Positions 23,535 to 32,299 are shown, counted from the first letter of the stretch. The stretch is 49,217 nucleotides of DNA from Bacteroidota bacterium (GCA_021789975.1 JAJYIT010000032.1:1-49217); one strand, 5' to 3'. Program-made: numbers and translations. The notes: generated by a model not told the origin, from the letters alone.

Positions 23535-24059
23535 ATGATAAAAATCTCAAAAGAAGCAATCGGAAAAATCGAACTTCACGGCAAGAAGACATATCCTGAA
23601 GAGTGTTGCGGTGTAATGCTCGGCCGAAGCGATGGTGACAGACAGACAGTCTATGACATTGTGGAGTTTGATAATAACCAGGATGAGAACAGGCGGAGAA
23701 GGTTTTTTGTGACGCCAAAGCAATATCTTCAGGCAGAACGGCTTGCCTCTGAGAATAGTCTGGAACTCCTCGGTTTCTACCATTCTCACCCGGACCATCC
23801 TGCTATCCCGTCCGAATACGATCGCGATCATGCTCTTCCGTGGTTTACTTATGTCATAGTATCCATTATGAATCGCGAGGCAAAAGGCATCGCAGCGTGG
23901 CTTCTTTCTGAAGATCGCTCGCATTTCAATGAGAGAGAAATGCTTGTGCATGATTCTGGAAAGATGTCGCTTGAACGGACTCTGACGCTTGCGACAGAAC
24001 AGCAAGATAATTTCAATAAGTACAAAGAAATCGGCGCCAGTTCAAAAGTTGGCGATTGA
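23535..24059 (+). CDS. mec: JAMM/MPN+ metalloprotease, Mec-like
   Basis: A 174-residue single-domain JAMM peptidase with every catalytic element: Glu23 in PEECCG, and the zinc site His83, His85 and Asp96 with Ser93 in HSHPDHPAIPSEYD. In mycobacteria the homologous Mec protein cleaves the CysO-cysteine adduct to release free cysteine and regenerate the carrier. More generally JAMM enzymes cut bonds after a ubiquitin-fold Gly-Gly. Here the next gene, 16 bases downstream, encodes such a carrier fused at its Gly-Gly to an activating enzyme, so this protease may act on the adduct, on the fusion junction, or both. The assignment rests on intact motifs and operon context. Substrate is inferred. Confidence 0.9.
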   Translation: MIKISKEAIGKIELHGKKTYPEECCGVMLGRSDGDRQTVYDIVEFDNNQDENRRRRFFVTPKQYLQAERLASENSLELLGFYHSHPDHPAIPSEYDRDHALPWFTYVIVSIMNREAKGIAAWLLSEDRSHFNEREMLVHDSGKMSLERTLTLATEQQDNFNKYKEIGASSKVGD

Positions 24060-24075
24060 AAAACCAGGAGAAAAA

Positions 24076-25563
24076 ATGTCGATACAAGTATTAATACCAA
24101 CACCTCTAAGACCTTACACAGACAAGCGCGACACAATTGAGGTGGAAGGCCAAACTGTCGGTGAAGTTCTTCAGAACCTGTCGAAAAAGTATGCCCAGAT
24201 CCATCAGCATCTTTACGCCGAAAATGGGAATCTAAGGAGTTATGTGAATGTCTACGTGAATGACGAGGATATTAGATATCTCGCGAAAGATAGAACGCCT
24301 GTAAGCGAGAAGGATACGATCAGTATCATTCCTTCCATAGCAGGTGGAGCGCCTTCAGACAGGTCGGGAAGTGGTCGGGACGGAGAAGTGGAAGTGGCGA
24401 CGGCGGAAATTGAGAACGAGGTGATTCTGTCAAGAGATGAACTACTTCGTTATAGCAGACATCTAATCATTCCAGAGGTCGGAATAAGTGGTCAGAAGAA
24501 GTTGAAAGCCGGTAAGGTGTTGATGATCGGTGCAGGGGGACTCGGTTCCCCCCTTGGAATGTATTTGGCAGCCGCCGGTGTTGGAAAGATCGGCATCGTG
24601 GATTTCGACGTGGTGGACACGACAAACTTGCAACGACAGGTCATGCATTCGACGGAAGATGTCGGCAGACCGAAGCTCGATTCTGCGCGCGAGACGCTGA
24701 AGGGTATTAACCCTAACGTCGAAATTGAAACTTATGAGACGCGACTGACATCGGAGAATGCTCTTAGTCTGTTTGCCGATTATGATGTCATTGTTGATGG
24801 GACGGACAATTTCCCAACGAGATATCTTGTGAACGATGCTTGTGTTCTCCTCGGCAAGCCGAATGTCTATGGCTCGATCCTCCGTTTTGACGGACAGATA
24901 AGCGTGTTTGATGCGAAACGCGGACCGTGCTATCGCTGCTTGTATCCCACGCCACCTCCTCCCGGACTTGTGCCGAGTTGCGCGGAGGGTGGAGTCCTCG
25001 GCGTGCTCCCCGGAATTGTCGGGACACTACAAGCCCTCGAAGTGATCAAACTTCTTCTTGGGGAAGGCGATCCGCTCATAGGAAGACTCGTCTTGTTCGA
25101 TGCACTGAAGTTCAAGTTCCGCGAATTGAAGCTTCGCAAGAATCCGGAATGCCCGATCTGCGGACCAAATCCTACCATCCATGAGTTAATAGACTATGAG
25201 CAATTTTGCGGAATAACGCCTCCTCAACCGATAGAGCAGGTGGATGACAGAACGGAAATCTCTGTCGAGGATTTAAAAGCGAGGCTTGACCGCGGCGATG
25301 ATGTATTCGTCCTTGATGTACGCGAACCGCAAGAGTATGAGATTGTCAACCTCGGCGCTCCGCTAATACCGCTTTCGGAGCTCCCGAAGAGATATCAGGA
25401 GCTTGATCAGTCGAAGGAGATCGTGGTACACTGCAAAATGGGAGGACGGAGCGCGCGGGCCGCTGCTTTTCTCAGACAACACGGTTTCAAAAATGTGAAG
25501 AACCTGGTAGGCGGCATCGACGCCTGGGCAGAGAGAATAGACCCGACAATGGCGAGATACTGA
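24076..25563 (+). CDS. Fusion of ubiquitin-like sulfur carrier, E1-like adenylyltransferase and rhodanese
   Basis: From the ATG at 24076 (AGGAG upstream; an in-frame ATG at 23989 lies inside the previous gene) the product has 495 residues. Residues 1-91 are a ThiS/MoaD/CysO-type beta-grasp carrier ending in IIPSIAGG. About 92-117 is a charged linker. About 118-370 is a ThiF/MoeB adenylyltransferase with nucleotide motif IGAGGLGSP (151-159) and two zinc CxxC pairs (Cys285/288, Cys359/362). About 392-490 is a rhodanese with active-site Cys453 in HCKMGGRSA. The last two domains match MoeZ/MoeB-rhodanese proteins, which adenylate a carrier C-terminus and replace AMP with sulfur. Here the carrier is the N-terminal domain of its own activator, so Gly91 is not a free C-terminus. 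Either proteolysis after Gly91 exposes it or a second carrier is used. Confidence 0.9.
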   Translation: MSIQVLIPTPLRPYTDKRDTIEVEGQTVGEVLQNLSKKYAQIHQHLYAENGNLRSYVNVYVNDEDIRYLAKDRTPVSEKDTISIIPSIAGGAPSDRSGSGRDGEVEVATAEIENEVILSRDELLRYSRHLIIPEVGISGQKKLKAGKVLMIGAGGLGSPLGMYLAAAGVGKIGIVDFDVVDTTNLQRQVMHSTEDVGRPKLDSARETLKGINPNVEIETYETRLTSENALSLFADYDVIVDGTDNFPTRYLVNDACVLLGKPNVYGSILRFDGQISVFDAKRGPCYRCLYPTPPPPGLVPSCAEGGVLGVLPGIVGTLQALEVIKLLLGEGDPLIGRLVLFDALKFKFRELKLRKNPECPICGPNPTIHELIDYEQFCGITPPQPIEQVDDRTEISVEDLKARLDRGDDVFVLDVREPQEYEIVNLGAPLIPLSELPKRYQELDQSKEIVVHCKMGGRSARAAAFLRQHGFKNVKNLVGGIDAWAERIDPTMARY

Positions 25564-26085
25564 GGGCTGCCTGAGAGACCATGTATAGGAACGGCATTGT
25601 TACGTACGAAAGGCAGAAGAACATTAGTTAGGGATCGACGAGCGCGAGCTTGTGAAAGACATACTGGTCAGACCGGCATCAGGAAGAATATTCTACTTTC
25701 TGATCCCTTTTCTCCGGTCACCCTTACGGTGTCTTGTCCGTTTTAACGTTGTGCCTTTGTCCAGCGATCTTTGCCGGGAGGCATCACGCGTTCGGTTCCA
25801 GTGTTCCATCAGCTCAGCTTTATGCATCGTGGCACACACTCGCACCATGGCATCAGCTCCAGAAGCGCAGCCGAAAAGTGTAACCACTGCCGAAGGCATC
25901 ACTTCGTGAGAAGTCACCGAAAAAACTGCTCAGCAGTGGTACCGATGAGTATAGCAAAGAAGGCATTCGATGACAACGGGAAGCAATGGGGGAAATGGCC
26001 GTGGAAAGCTGTTTGTGTCCCCAACAGGAGTGACAGCTTAGACTTCCGTTTAGCGTAGGCTAATCTTCTTTACGCCCTCGCAGGC
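25564..26085. other. Intergenic region between convergent operons
   Basis: About 520 bases separate the sulfur operon from the minus-strand decarboxylase operon. A CCGAAAAGTGTAACCAC motif at about 25871 repeats a stretch near 9827. Short open frames exist on both strands but show no recognisable domain, no good ribosome-binding site and no family resemblance. I see no clear terminator hairpin with a T-run. Confidence 0.4.
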
Positions 26086-27567
26086 TCATCTGACTTTCTT
26101 TACATTTTCTCTGATCACGTCGAGAGCAAGTCGTACTTCCCTAAGGTGACTCCTGAAACTCATGATCGCGCATCGAATCCAGAACTCGCCATTTATCGTC
26201 GTTGATGAAAACAATACTCTTCCATCGACTCGGATCAAGTCCAGGAGTTGCTTGTTGACTCTCTCTTTGTCATTTCCCGGATACCTGAAGAGTACGATAG
26301 ATAGCTCCGGCTCGGGACCCGTCTCAAAACCCATGTCCTTGATTTCGCCATAAAAATACCTTGCGAGGAGAAGTTTCTCCCTGAGGTTTGTCCTGAACGC
26401 ATTCACTCCATGAAGATGGAGCGGGAGCCACATCCTCAGTCCTCTGAAATGTCTCGTCAATTCGATTCCGGAATCTGCCGGGCTTATTTCGTCATAACCC
26501 AACGCATCCTGCATATAAGAGGCACGTTCCAAATTCGATTCAAGGAGCGCCTTCCCATCTCTGACGAGTACTGCCCCAACTCCGAAGGGCAGGAACATTC
26601 CTTTGTGTGGATCCATCACGAGTGAGTCGGAGCGCTCAACTCCTTTGAATTTTTTCCCGGTTTCTTCGAGCAGCATGAAGAAACCACCATATGCAGCGTC
26701 AACATGAAACCATGCTCCGAATTTCTCGCAAAGATCTGCAATCTTCTCCAGCGGATCGATGGCGCCGGTGTCCGTGGTGCCCGCCGTTGCCACGACAAGA
26801 AAGGGATGGAGACCTTCTTCGACATCCCTGAGCATCATTTCTTCCAGATTATCGGAATCCATCCGGAATTCTGAGTCCATCCGAACTGTACGTTGAATTA
26901 TCTCGTCCAATCCGAGGATATGCACCGCCTTGTGAATGCAGTGATGTGCGTGCCCTGTGAAATAGATTACCGCTTTCTTAACGTTGGTGGAGTCGATACG
27001 GTACTTGTCCCTCGCAGTCTGAATTGCAGTCAAATTTGCGATTGACCCGCCTGATGTAAGGTTGCCGTGCGCAGTTTGAGGATACCCCGCAATTGAAGAG
27101 AGCCAGCGTATCATCTGGTTTTCGATAATGACGGCACCGGGGCTTGAGAAATAAACTCCAGCATAGCGGTTTGTCGCCGCTGCAAGCATGTCTGCAACCG
27201 AGCTTGCCCAGATTCCTCCGCTTGGAACATATGCGAATCCGGCGCCCGATGAAGAGTTTATGCCCACGCGGTTCACCTCATCCTTTAGAATAGCAAGCAA
27301 GTCGTCGAATTGCTTTGGATTGTCGCCGACCTTAAGAGACTTGAGGTGGGCGCACTCACCGTCGACGTATGCTTTCATATTTGCCAGCGAGTCGAGATAA
27401 TCATTGACGTATGAAGACGCTTTGGTTGATATTTCGTTTCTAAAAGCGACATCCGGTTCAAGGTTGAGGGATACTTTCTCAAGTTCAGAAATCTGCCGAA
27501 TGATGTCTTCGGTTGGCGAGGAGTTCTGCTGAGAGTCATTGAAACTTTTTCCAGGTTCTGGAGTCAT
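26086..27567 (-). CDS. PLP-dependent group II amino-acid decarboxylase
   Basis: A 493-residue fold-type I enzyme of the aromatic-L-amino-acid/glutamate decarboxylase group. The cofactor lysine is Lys322 in MDPHKGM, the PLP-stacking His lies in TGHAHHCIHKA (about 204-214), and the pyridine-nitrogen Asp is Asp290 in HVDAAYGG. The early Pro-Gly-Gly segment (YVPSGGIW) and the C-terminal AIMSFRSH helix fit the family. The substrate, an aromatic or acidic amino acid, cannot be decided. It is the last gene of a minus-strand operon after an AhpD-like and a SnoaL-like gene, with only 17 bases between it and the latter. Start ATG at 27567. Confidence 0.9.
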   Translation of the reverse strand: MTPEPGKSFNDSQQNSSPTEDIIRQISELEKVSLNLEPDVAFRNEISTKASSYVNDYLDSLANMKAYVDGECAHLKSLKVGDNPKQFDDLLAILKDEVNRVGINSSSGAGFAYVPSGGIWASSVADMLAAATNRYAGVYFSSPGAVIIENQMIRWLSSIAGYPQTAHGNLTSGGSIANLTAIQTARDKYRIDSTNVKKAVIYFTGHAHHCIHKAVHILGLDEIIQRTVRMDSEFRMDSDNLEEMMLRDVEEGLHPFLVVATAGTTDTGAIDPLEKIADLCEKFGAWFHVDAAYGGFFMLLEETGKKFKGVERSDSLVMDPHKGMFLPFGVGAVLVRDGKALLESNLERASYMQDALGYDEISPADSGIELTRHFRGLRMWLPLHLHGVNAFRTNLREKLLLARYFYGEIKDMGFETGPEPELSIVLFRYPGNDKERVNKQLLDLIRVDGRVLFSSTTINGEFWIRCAIMSFRSHLREVRLALDVIRENVKKVR

Positions 27568-27584
27568 GCCGATTCTTTCATGAT

Positions 27585-27935
27585 TTATAAATTCCCGAAC
27601 GGTCTTGCGTCGTAGAAGAGTTCGGTACGAGAGATCAAACCATTCCTGATTGTCATAAGAACTGCGGTAGGACAGACATCGACAGGTGCCGTCAATCTCA
27701 TATCATATATAAGCACTACCTGATCGCCTGAACTGAATCTTGCGCGAACGTCAATGTTTTTCAGGAGCGGCGCAAGATGCTTGGCAGCTTCTATGACAGC
27801 GGCCCGTCCATTGCTTTCTCCCATCGGTGCAATAAACTTGACATCCGGGTGAAGGTAGTTACCCGCGGTGTTTAGGTCTTTTGCCGCCAGCGCTTTGTAA
27901 TAAGCTTCGGCGATAGATATGTTGTTGTCGTTCAT
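27585..27935 (-). CDS. SnoaL-like (NTF2-fold) protein
   Basis: A 116-residue cone-shaped alpha+beta barrel protein. The N-terminal helix AEAYYKALAAKDLNTAGNYLHPDVKF is the usual opening of the SnoaL/NTF2 superfamily, followed by beta-strands ending in ISRTELFYDARPF. Members are polyketide cyclases, isomerases or ligand-binding proteins. No function can be chosen from sequence. The start has GGAGGAG on the minus strand and lies one base after the stop of the AhpD-like gene, so the two are cotranscribed. Confidence 0.85.
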   Translation of the reverse strand: MNDNNISIAEAYYKALAAKDLNTAGNYLHPDVKFIAPMGESNGRAAVIEAAKHLAPLLKNIDVRARFSSGDQVVLIYDMRLTAPVDVCPTAVLMTIRNGLISRTELFYDARPFGNL

Positions 27936-27936
27936 T

Positions 27937-28380
27937 TCAATTCTCCTCCGCCACCATATGAGTTGAGATGGCTATTCTATTCCAGGTTCCGGTTGTCGAG
28001 ATGATGAATACCAACTGCGCGACTCCTTTTTCCCCGACGGCATGCAAAGCGTTGTCGAAAGTCTCGTCTGTTACTCCGCCCTTCGAGATGAGAGTCACCT
28101 CGTCTGTAAACTTCAATATAGCTCGCTCGTCCCGTGTGAAAAAAGGAGTTTCCCACCAGGCGCTAAGTGCATAGAGGCGTCGCTCAGTTTCTCCGATCCT
28201 CCGTGCCTCTTTGGTGTGGTAGTTGATGCAGTAACCGCATCCATTTAGTTGGGAGACTCTAACTTTCACAAGCTCCTTGATCTTTGGTTCGATCTCGAAT
28301 GCCTGCACCAGGTCGTCTGCCTGATCCATGCACTCATAAATGCGTTTATCTGCCTTTTTGATGCTCATCCGTTCTTTCAT
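27937..28380 (-). CDS. AhpD-like carboxymuconolactone decarboxylase family protein
   Basis: A 147-residue all-helical protein with the redox CxxC motif in NGCGYCINYHTKEAR, the signature of the AhpD-type alkylhydroperoxidase branch rather than the true decarboxylases. It probably reduces peroxides or another thiol substrate. It is the first gene of the minus-strand operon with the SnoaL-like and PLP decarboxylase genes. AAAGGAG precedes the ATG, and a TATAAT box (minus strand, complement of 28407-28412) lies about 27 bases upstream of the start codon. Confidence 0.88.
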   Translation of the reverse strand: MKERMSIKKADKRIYECMDQADDLVQAFEIEPKIKELVKVRVSQLNGCGYCINYHTKEARRIGETERRLYALSAWWETPFFTRDERAILKFTDEVTLISKGGVTDETFDNALHAVGEKGVAQLVFIISTTGTWNRIAISTHMVAEEN

Positions 28381-28436
28381 GTGCTTCTCCTTTGTTTTAC
28401 ATCTTGATTATACAACAAGGTAATAATCAATGTGAT

Positions 28437-28662
28437 TTCAAAGCATCGGATGGAGGAATGGCCGTCTGGCCGAAGTCCAATGGTGTCAGACTAAGAGCGG
28501 TGACCGACAGGGCGGAGAAGATGCAAATTTCGACAAATGATGGTACACTTTCTAAATATCAGTACCCCGGATCACAAGTCGATGCGCCTCGCATTCGCTT
28601 CTCTGAATTTCAAGGAGCAAAATCGTGTTGTAGAAATACTAGCGAAAGCGCTGGGAGACTGA
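28437..28662 (+). pseudogene. Decayed C-terminus of a MocR/GntR-type PLP regulator or aminotransferase
   Basis: On the plus strand, 28449-28578 reads DGGMAVWPKSNGVRLRAVTD and onward, like the GGMxxW segment near the end of the aminotransferase domain of MocR regulators. After a +1 shift near 28580 the frame from 28582 to a TGA at 28660-28662 reads MRLAFASLNFKEQ...VEILAKALGD, which matches the final strand and helix of that fold. The 5' three-quarters of the gene are missing, and the promoter of the minus-strand AhpD-like gene occupies that space. It is therefore a truncated, frameshifted remnant. MocR proteins often regulate adjacent PLP-enzyme genes. Confidence 0.6.
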
Positions 28663-28682
28663 TTTTCCGCTGAGCCGCAACT

Positions 28683-29753
28683 TCAGGCTGCAGCAACAAC
28701 GTGCAGCCGCTCATAATAGCTTGCAAGCCAGTCGTTCGACCACCCGAAGAGAGTCGTATCAAACATGATCTTCTTGACGTCTCGACGGTTTATCTTGACT
28801 TCGGAGAGGACGACGTCGATATTGTCCCGGCTAACCGCGAGGGTTTTCACCGCAAACAGCAGCGGCCACATGCATGCGAGTCTTAAGCCGTGCAGCCACT
28901 TCGGGAGGTCTGTAATGTAATTCAGTCCATACTGTAGATGAGTTTCTGCTTTGTCAGCAAGACGATCGATCACTTTCAAAGCCCGGGTCGCATTCCCGGG
29001 CGATAAGAGTGTCTCACGAGTAAGGCCGAGCGGCTCGTAAAAAGATCGCGGTACATATACCCATCCGCGCTCGTAATCTTTTCGCAGTCCTCGGATAATG
29101 TTCACGGTCTGAAGCGCCAGACCGAAATGCCTTGCAAGGGGAAAGAGTTTTTCCTTGCGTTCCATGATAGCAGGTGAGTACCAGGCAAAGATCTCGGTCA
29201 GAAGATAACCGACCAGACCGGCGACATTATGCATGTAGTCATCCATGTCCTCTTCGGTCATGACATCCAACTTTTCCTGCCAGCGCGCCATCCCGAGTGA
29301 GGTTTCCCTGACGTACTTGGTAATGATGTTCTGGATCGGCTGGGGAAATTTTCTGAGGCGATCGAGGATTTCTCCGGCGTGTTTCGCAACGTAAACCTCA
29401 GGGTCACTCTCGTCAAGATGAAGTATCTTGCCCGTCAGACTATCGACCGGAGTGTTGTCTACGAGGACATGAGCCCAGACCCGAAGAAGTTCCGCTTTGT
29501 TGGGAGCATTGAGGATCGTGTTGTCCTCAAGACAGTCTGAAACCCGGAAGAGAAGATAGGCGGTAGTGACCACATCACGCATCGGTTTCGGGAGTCGCTC
29601 TATCGAGACAGCGAAGGTACGGCTTACAGCTTGCAGCATCTCATTTGCCTGCAGGCTTTTGGCCCGCATCTGCGCTTTTCTATGAACGGCCGATGCCCCT
29701 TCTGACCTTCTTCCTGGAAGTTCAAGTATCGGCTTATCGAGTAGTCCCTGCAT
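28683..29753 (-). CDS. Squalene/phytoene synthase family protein
   Basis: A 356-residue trans-isoprenyl diphosphate synthase of the head-to-head type, which condenses two prenyl diphosphates into squalene or phytoene for hopanoids or carotenoids. The first Asp-rich motif is intact (SDCLED, Asp73 and Asp77). In the second, the usual NIxRDxxxD reads NIIRGLRKD, so the first Asp is Gly222 and only Asp226 is kept. RGWVYVP follows as expected. The altered motif may mark a subfamily with different metal binding or product. No other isoprenoid gene is nearby. It is transcribed away from the M3 peptidase gene. Confidence 0.85.
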   Translation of the reverse strand: MQGLLDKPILELPGRRSEGASAVHRKAQMRAKSLQANEMLQAVSRTFAVSIERLPKPMRDVVTTAYLLFRVSDCLEDNTILNAPNKAELLRVWAHVLVDNTPVDSLTGKILHLDESDPEVYVAKHAGEILDRLRKFPQPIQNIITKYVRETSLGMARWQEKLDVMTEEDMDDYMHNVAGLVGYLLTEIFAWYSPAIMERKEKLFPLARHFGLALQTVNIIRGLRKDYERGWVYVPRSFYEPLGLTRETLLSPGNATRALKVIDRLADKAETHLQYGLNYITDLPKWLHGLRLACMWPLLFAVKTLAVSRDNIDVVLSEVKINRRDVKKIMFDTTLFGWSNDWLASYYERLHVVAAA

Positions 29754-29980
29754 AGGAGTTCCGTTTTTGATTCTTGACTAATATAACACTCGGCGAGTTC
29801 CGATGCCTGTCGTGTTCTCTGATTGTGTGCCGGACCAATCTATCCGGATTGTTTTCCTTTCTTGAACCTCACGTACCAGTCTTGTACCTTACTACACGTT
29901 TGCGCCGGTTCTGGTGTGGCACAGAAGTGTATCTACGGCGCGGACTAAAAAGCGTGGGAACTTATAACATGGGAGAAACA

Positions 29981-32143
29981 ATGATAAAGCGTTCTTCTTC
30001 TCTGGCTGTAATTCTGGCCATTTCAATTTCAGCTCTTTCTTCAAGTGCCAAGTCGACTCGGTCGCTCAGCGCCCAGGACACAATAGCTCAGGGCTTCACG
30101 AGCGCAAATCCGTTTGCTGAAGCGAGCCCTCTTCTTTACCAGGCACCGCCGTTCGACAAGATCCATGACTCAGATTACAAACCTGCTATAGAAGAAGGAA
30201 TGCGTCTGCAACTAAGCGAGATCGAAAGCATCGCCTCCGATCGGGCACGTCCGACATTCGAGAATACAATCGTTGCCATGGAACGTTCCGGTGAGCTTCT
30301 CACTCGTGCCGCCAAAGTTTTCTTCGCGGTACAACAAGCCAATACCGATGACACGCTTCAGGCCATCCTTTCTGAGGAGGCTCCGAGACTTGCAGCGCAT
30401 AACGACGCAATTTATCTGAATGACAAATTGTTCCAGCGGGTGAAAGTCATTTATGACAACCGTAATCATCTTGATCTCGATCCGGTGCAGAAGTTTCTCA
30501 TCGGACGATACTATCTGGATTTTGTCCGTGCCGGCACTTTGCTGTCTGAACAAGACAAAACCCGACTCAAGGAGATCAATCAGGAAGAAGCTAAACTCGA
30601 GACTGATTTCCAGAACAGGCTCCTTGCGGCCACGAAGGCGGGCGCGGTTGTCATGGATAATAGGAACGATCTTGATGGATTAAGCGAAGTAGAAATTACT
30701 GCCGTATCTCAGGCTGCTCACGACCGGGGTCTGGACGGCAAATATGTATTACCTCTGCAGAACACCACTCAACAACCGGCACAGGCTGAGTTGACAAACC
30801 GCCTGCTGCGGGAACGACTTTTCGATGCGTCCACGATGCGCAACGAGAAAGGCGACAGCAACGATACTCGTGGAATCATTCTTCGGCTTGAATCATTGCG
30901 GGCCGAAAAAGCCAGGATGCTGGGCTTCCCGAACTATGCCGCATACTCACTCGACGATAAGATGGCAAGAACTCCAGCGGCTGTGATCAAGCTTCTGACC
31001 GACCTTGTACCCGCAACGATGAAGAAGACACAGGGCGAAGCGCAAAGAATGGAGGCATTGGCAAAAAGACAGGATGCCGACTTTAAGCTCGAACCATGGG
31101 ACTGGCAGTATTATGCGGAGAAAGTGCGCAAGGCGCGGTACGATCTCGACGAGTCTCAGATCAAACCATACTTCGAACTGAACCGTGTTCTCGAAGACGG
31201 AGTCTTCTACGCTGCCAACCGGCTTTACGGTCTGACTTTCAAGGAGCGAAAGGATATTCCAGTGTACCAGCCTGACGTGCGGGTGTTCGAAGTAATTGAC
31301 TTGGCAGGAAAATCCATTGCTCTCTGGTATTGCGATTACTTCAAACGCGACAACAAATCCGGCGGAGCGTGGGAAGACACGTTTGTCGATGGATCGGGCT
31401 TGCTCGGTACTCAACCTGTTGTGTATAACGTCGCCAACTTCCCGAAGCCGGCTTCCGGTCAGCCGGCATTGCTTACATATGATGACGTAACGACCATGTT
31501 CCACGAATTCGGACACGCCCTGCACGCCATGCTGACGACGGTCGAGTATCCGCGACTCGCAGGCACAAATGTGCCGAGAGACTTCGTGGAGGTCCCTTCT
31601 CAGTTCAACGAGCATTGGGCGCTTTATCCGGAGGTCCTGGCACACTATGCGATGAACTACAAGACTGGCGAGCCGATGCCCCGGTCGCTGGTCGACAAAA
31701 TCAAAAAGTCACAAACGTTCAATCAAGGGTTCGAAACTCTGGAGTACCTTGAAGCCTCTCTGCTCGATATGGCATGGCACACGCTTCCCGCAGTGGTGAG
31801 AGTGGCGAGCGTCGACTCGTTCGAGACAGCGGCTCTCCACCACTACAAAGTCTACATGCCGCTTGTCCCGCCAAGGTACAGGTCCACTTACTTTGCACAT
31901 ATCTGGGAAGGCGGCTACTCGGCGGGATACTATTCATACATTTGGAGTGAAGTCATCGACGACGACGCGTTCGAGTGGTTTGAAGAGCATGGAGGTCTGA
32001 CTCGCGCGAACGGCGAGCGGTTCCAAAGAATGGTCCTTTCGCGCGGCGGGACTGAAGACGTGGGCGCAATGTACCGTGCCTTTCGCGGAAGGGATGCAGA
32101 TGTGAAGGCGCTGCTCAAAGATCGCGGGCTGACTCAGAATTGA
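29981..32143 (+). CDS. Secreted M3 family metallopeptidase (peptidyl-dipeptidase Dcp-like)
   Basis: The ATG at 29981 follows GGGAGA and starts a signal peptide (KRSSSLAVILAISISALSSS), giving 720 residues; the frame is open further upstream but without such features. The thermolysin-like zinc site is HEFGH (His508, Glu509, His512) with the third ligand region DFVEVPSQ (Glu537), as in oligopeptidase A, thimet oligopeptidase and Dcp. The N-terminal AxPLLYQxPPFDKI and YKPAIEEGM elements match the Dcp branch, which removes C-terminal dipeptides. It probably works on peptides in the periplasm or outside. It is one of four exported peptidases in this window. Confidence 0.92.
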   Translation: MIKRSSSLAVILAISISALSSSAKSTRSLSAQDTIAQGFTSANPFAEASPLLYQAPPFDKIHDSDYKPAIEEGMRLQLSEIESIASDRARPTFENTIVAMERSGELLTRAAKVFFAVQQANTDDTLQAILSEEAPRLAAHNDAIYLNDKLFQRVKVIYDNRNHLDLDPVQKFLIGRYYLDFVRAGTLLSEQDKTRLKEINQEEAKLETDFQNRLLAATKAGAVVMDNRNDLDGLSEVEITAVSQAAHDRGLDGKYVLPLQNTTQQPAQAELTNRLLRERLFDASTMRNEKGDSNDTRGIILRLESLRAEKARMLGFPNYAAYSLDDKMARTPAAVIKLLTDLVPATMKKTQGEAQRMEALAKRQDADFKLEPWDWQYYAEKVRKARYDLDESQIKPYFELNRVLEDGVFYAANRLYGLTFKERKDIPVYQPDVRVFEVIDLAGKSIALWYCDYFKRDNKSGGAWEDTFVDGSGLLGTQPVVYNVANFPKPASGQPALLTYDDVTTMFHEFGHALHAMLTTVEYPRLAGTNVPRDFVEVPSQFNEHWALYPEVLAHYAMNYKTGEPMPRSLVDKIKKSQTFNQGFETLEYLEASLLDMAWHTLPAVVRVASVDSFETAALHHYKVYMPLVPPRYRSTYFAHIWEGGYSAGYYSYIWSEVIDDDAFEWFEEHGGLTRANGERFQRMVLSRGGTEDVGAMYRAFRGRDADVKALLKDRGLTQN

Positions 32144-32299
32144 GATTAGGCTAGCGAGGAATTGATCGTGGTCGGGAATTGGGAAGAGAACTGACCTGAA
32201 AAGGATTCAACCACAGAGGCCACTGAGGCACACCAAAAGCGATTTGACAAATGCCTTCCGTGAGCTCTGTAGCTATGCTTGTTGGTTAAGCCTCTAACT

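Noticed and set aside
25652-26058. Small plus-strand ORFs between the two operons
   Set aside because: No ribosome-binding site, unusual composition and overlap with repeat motifs; treated as non-coding.
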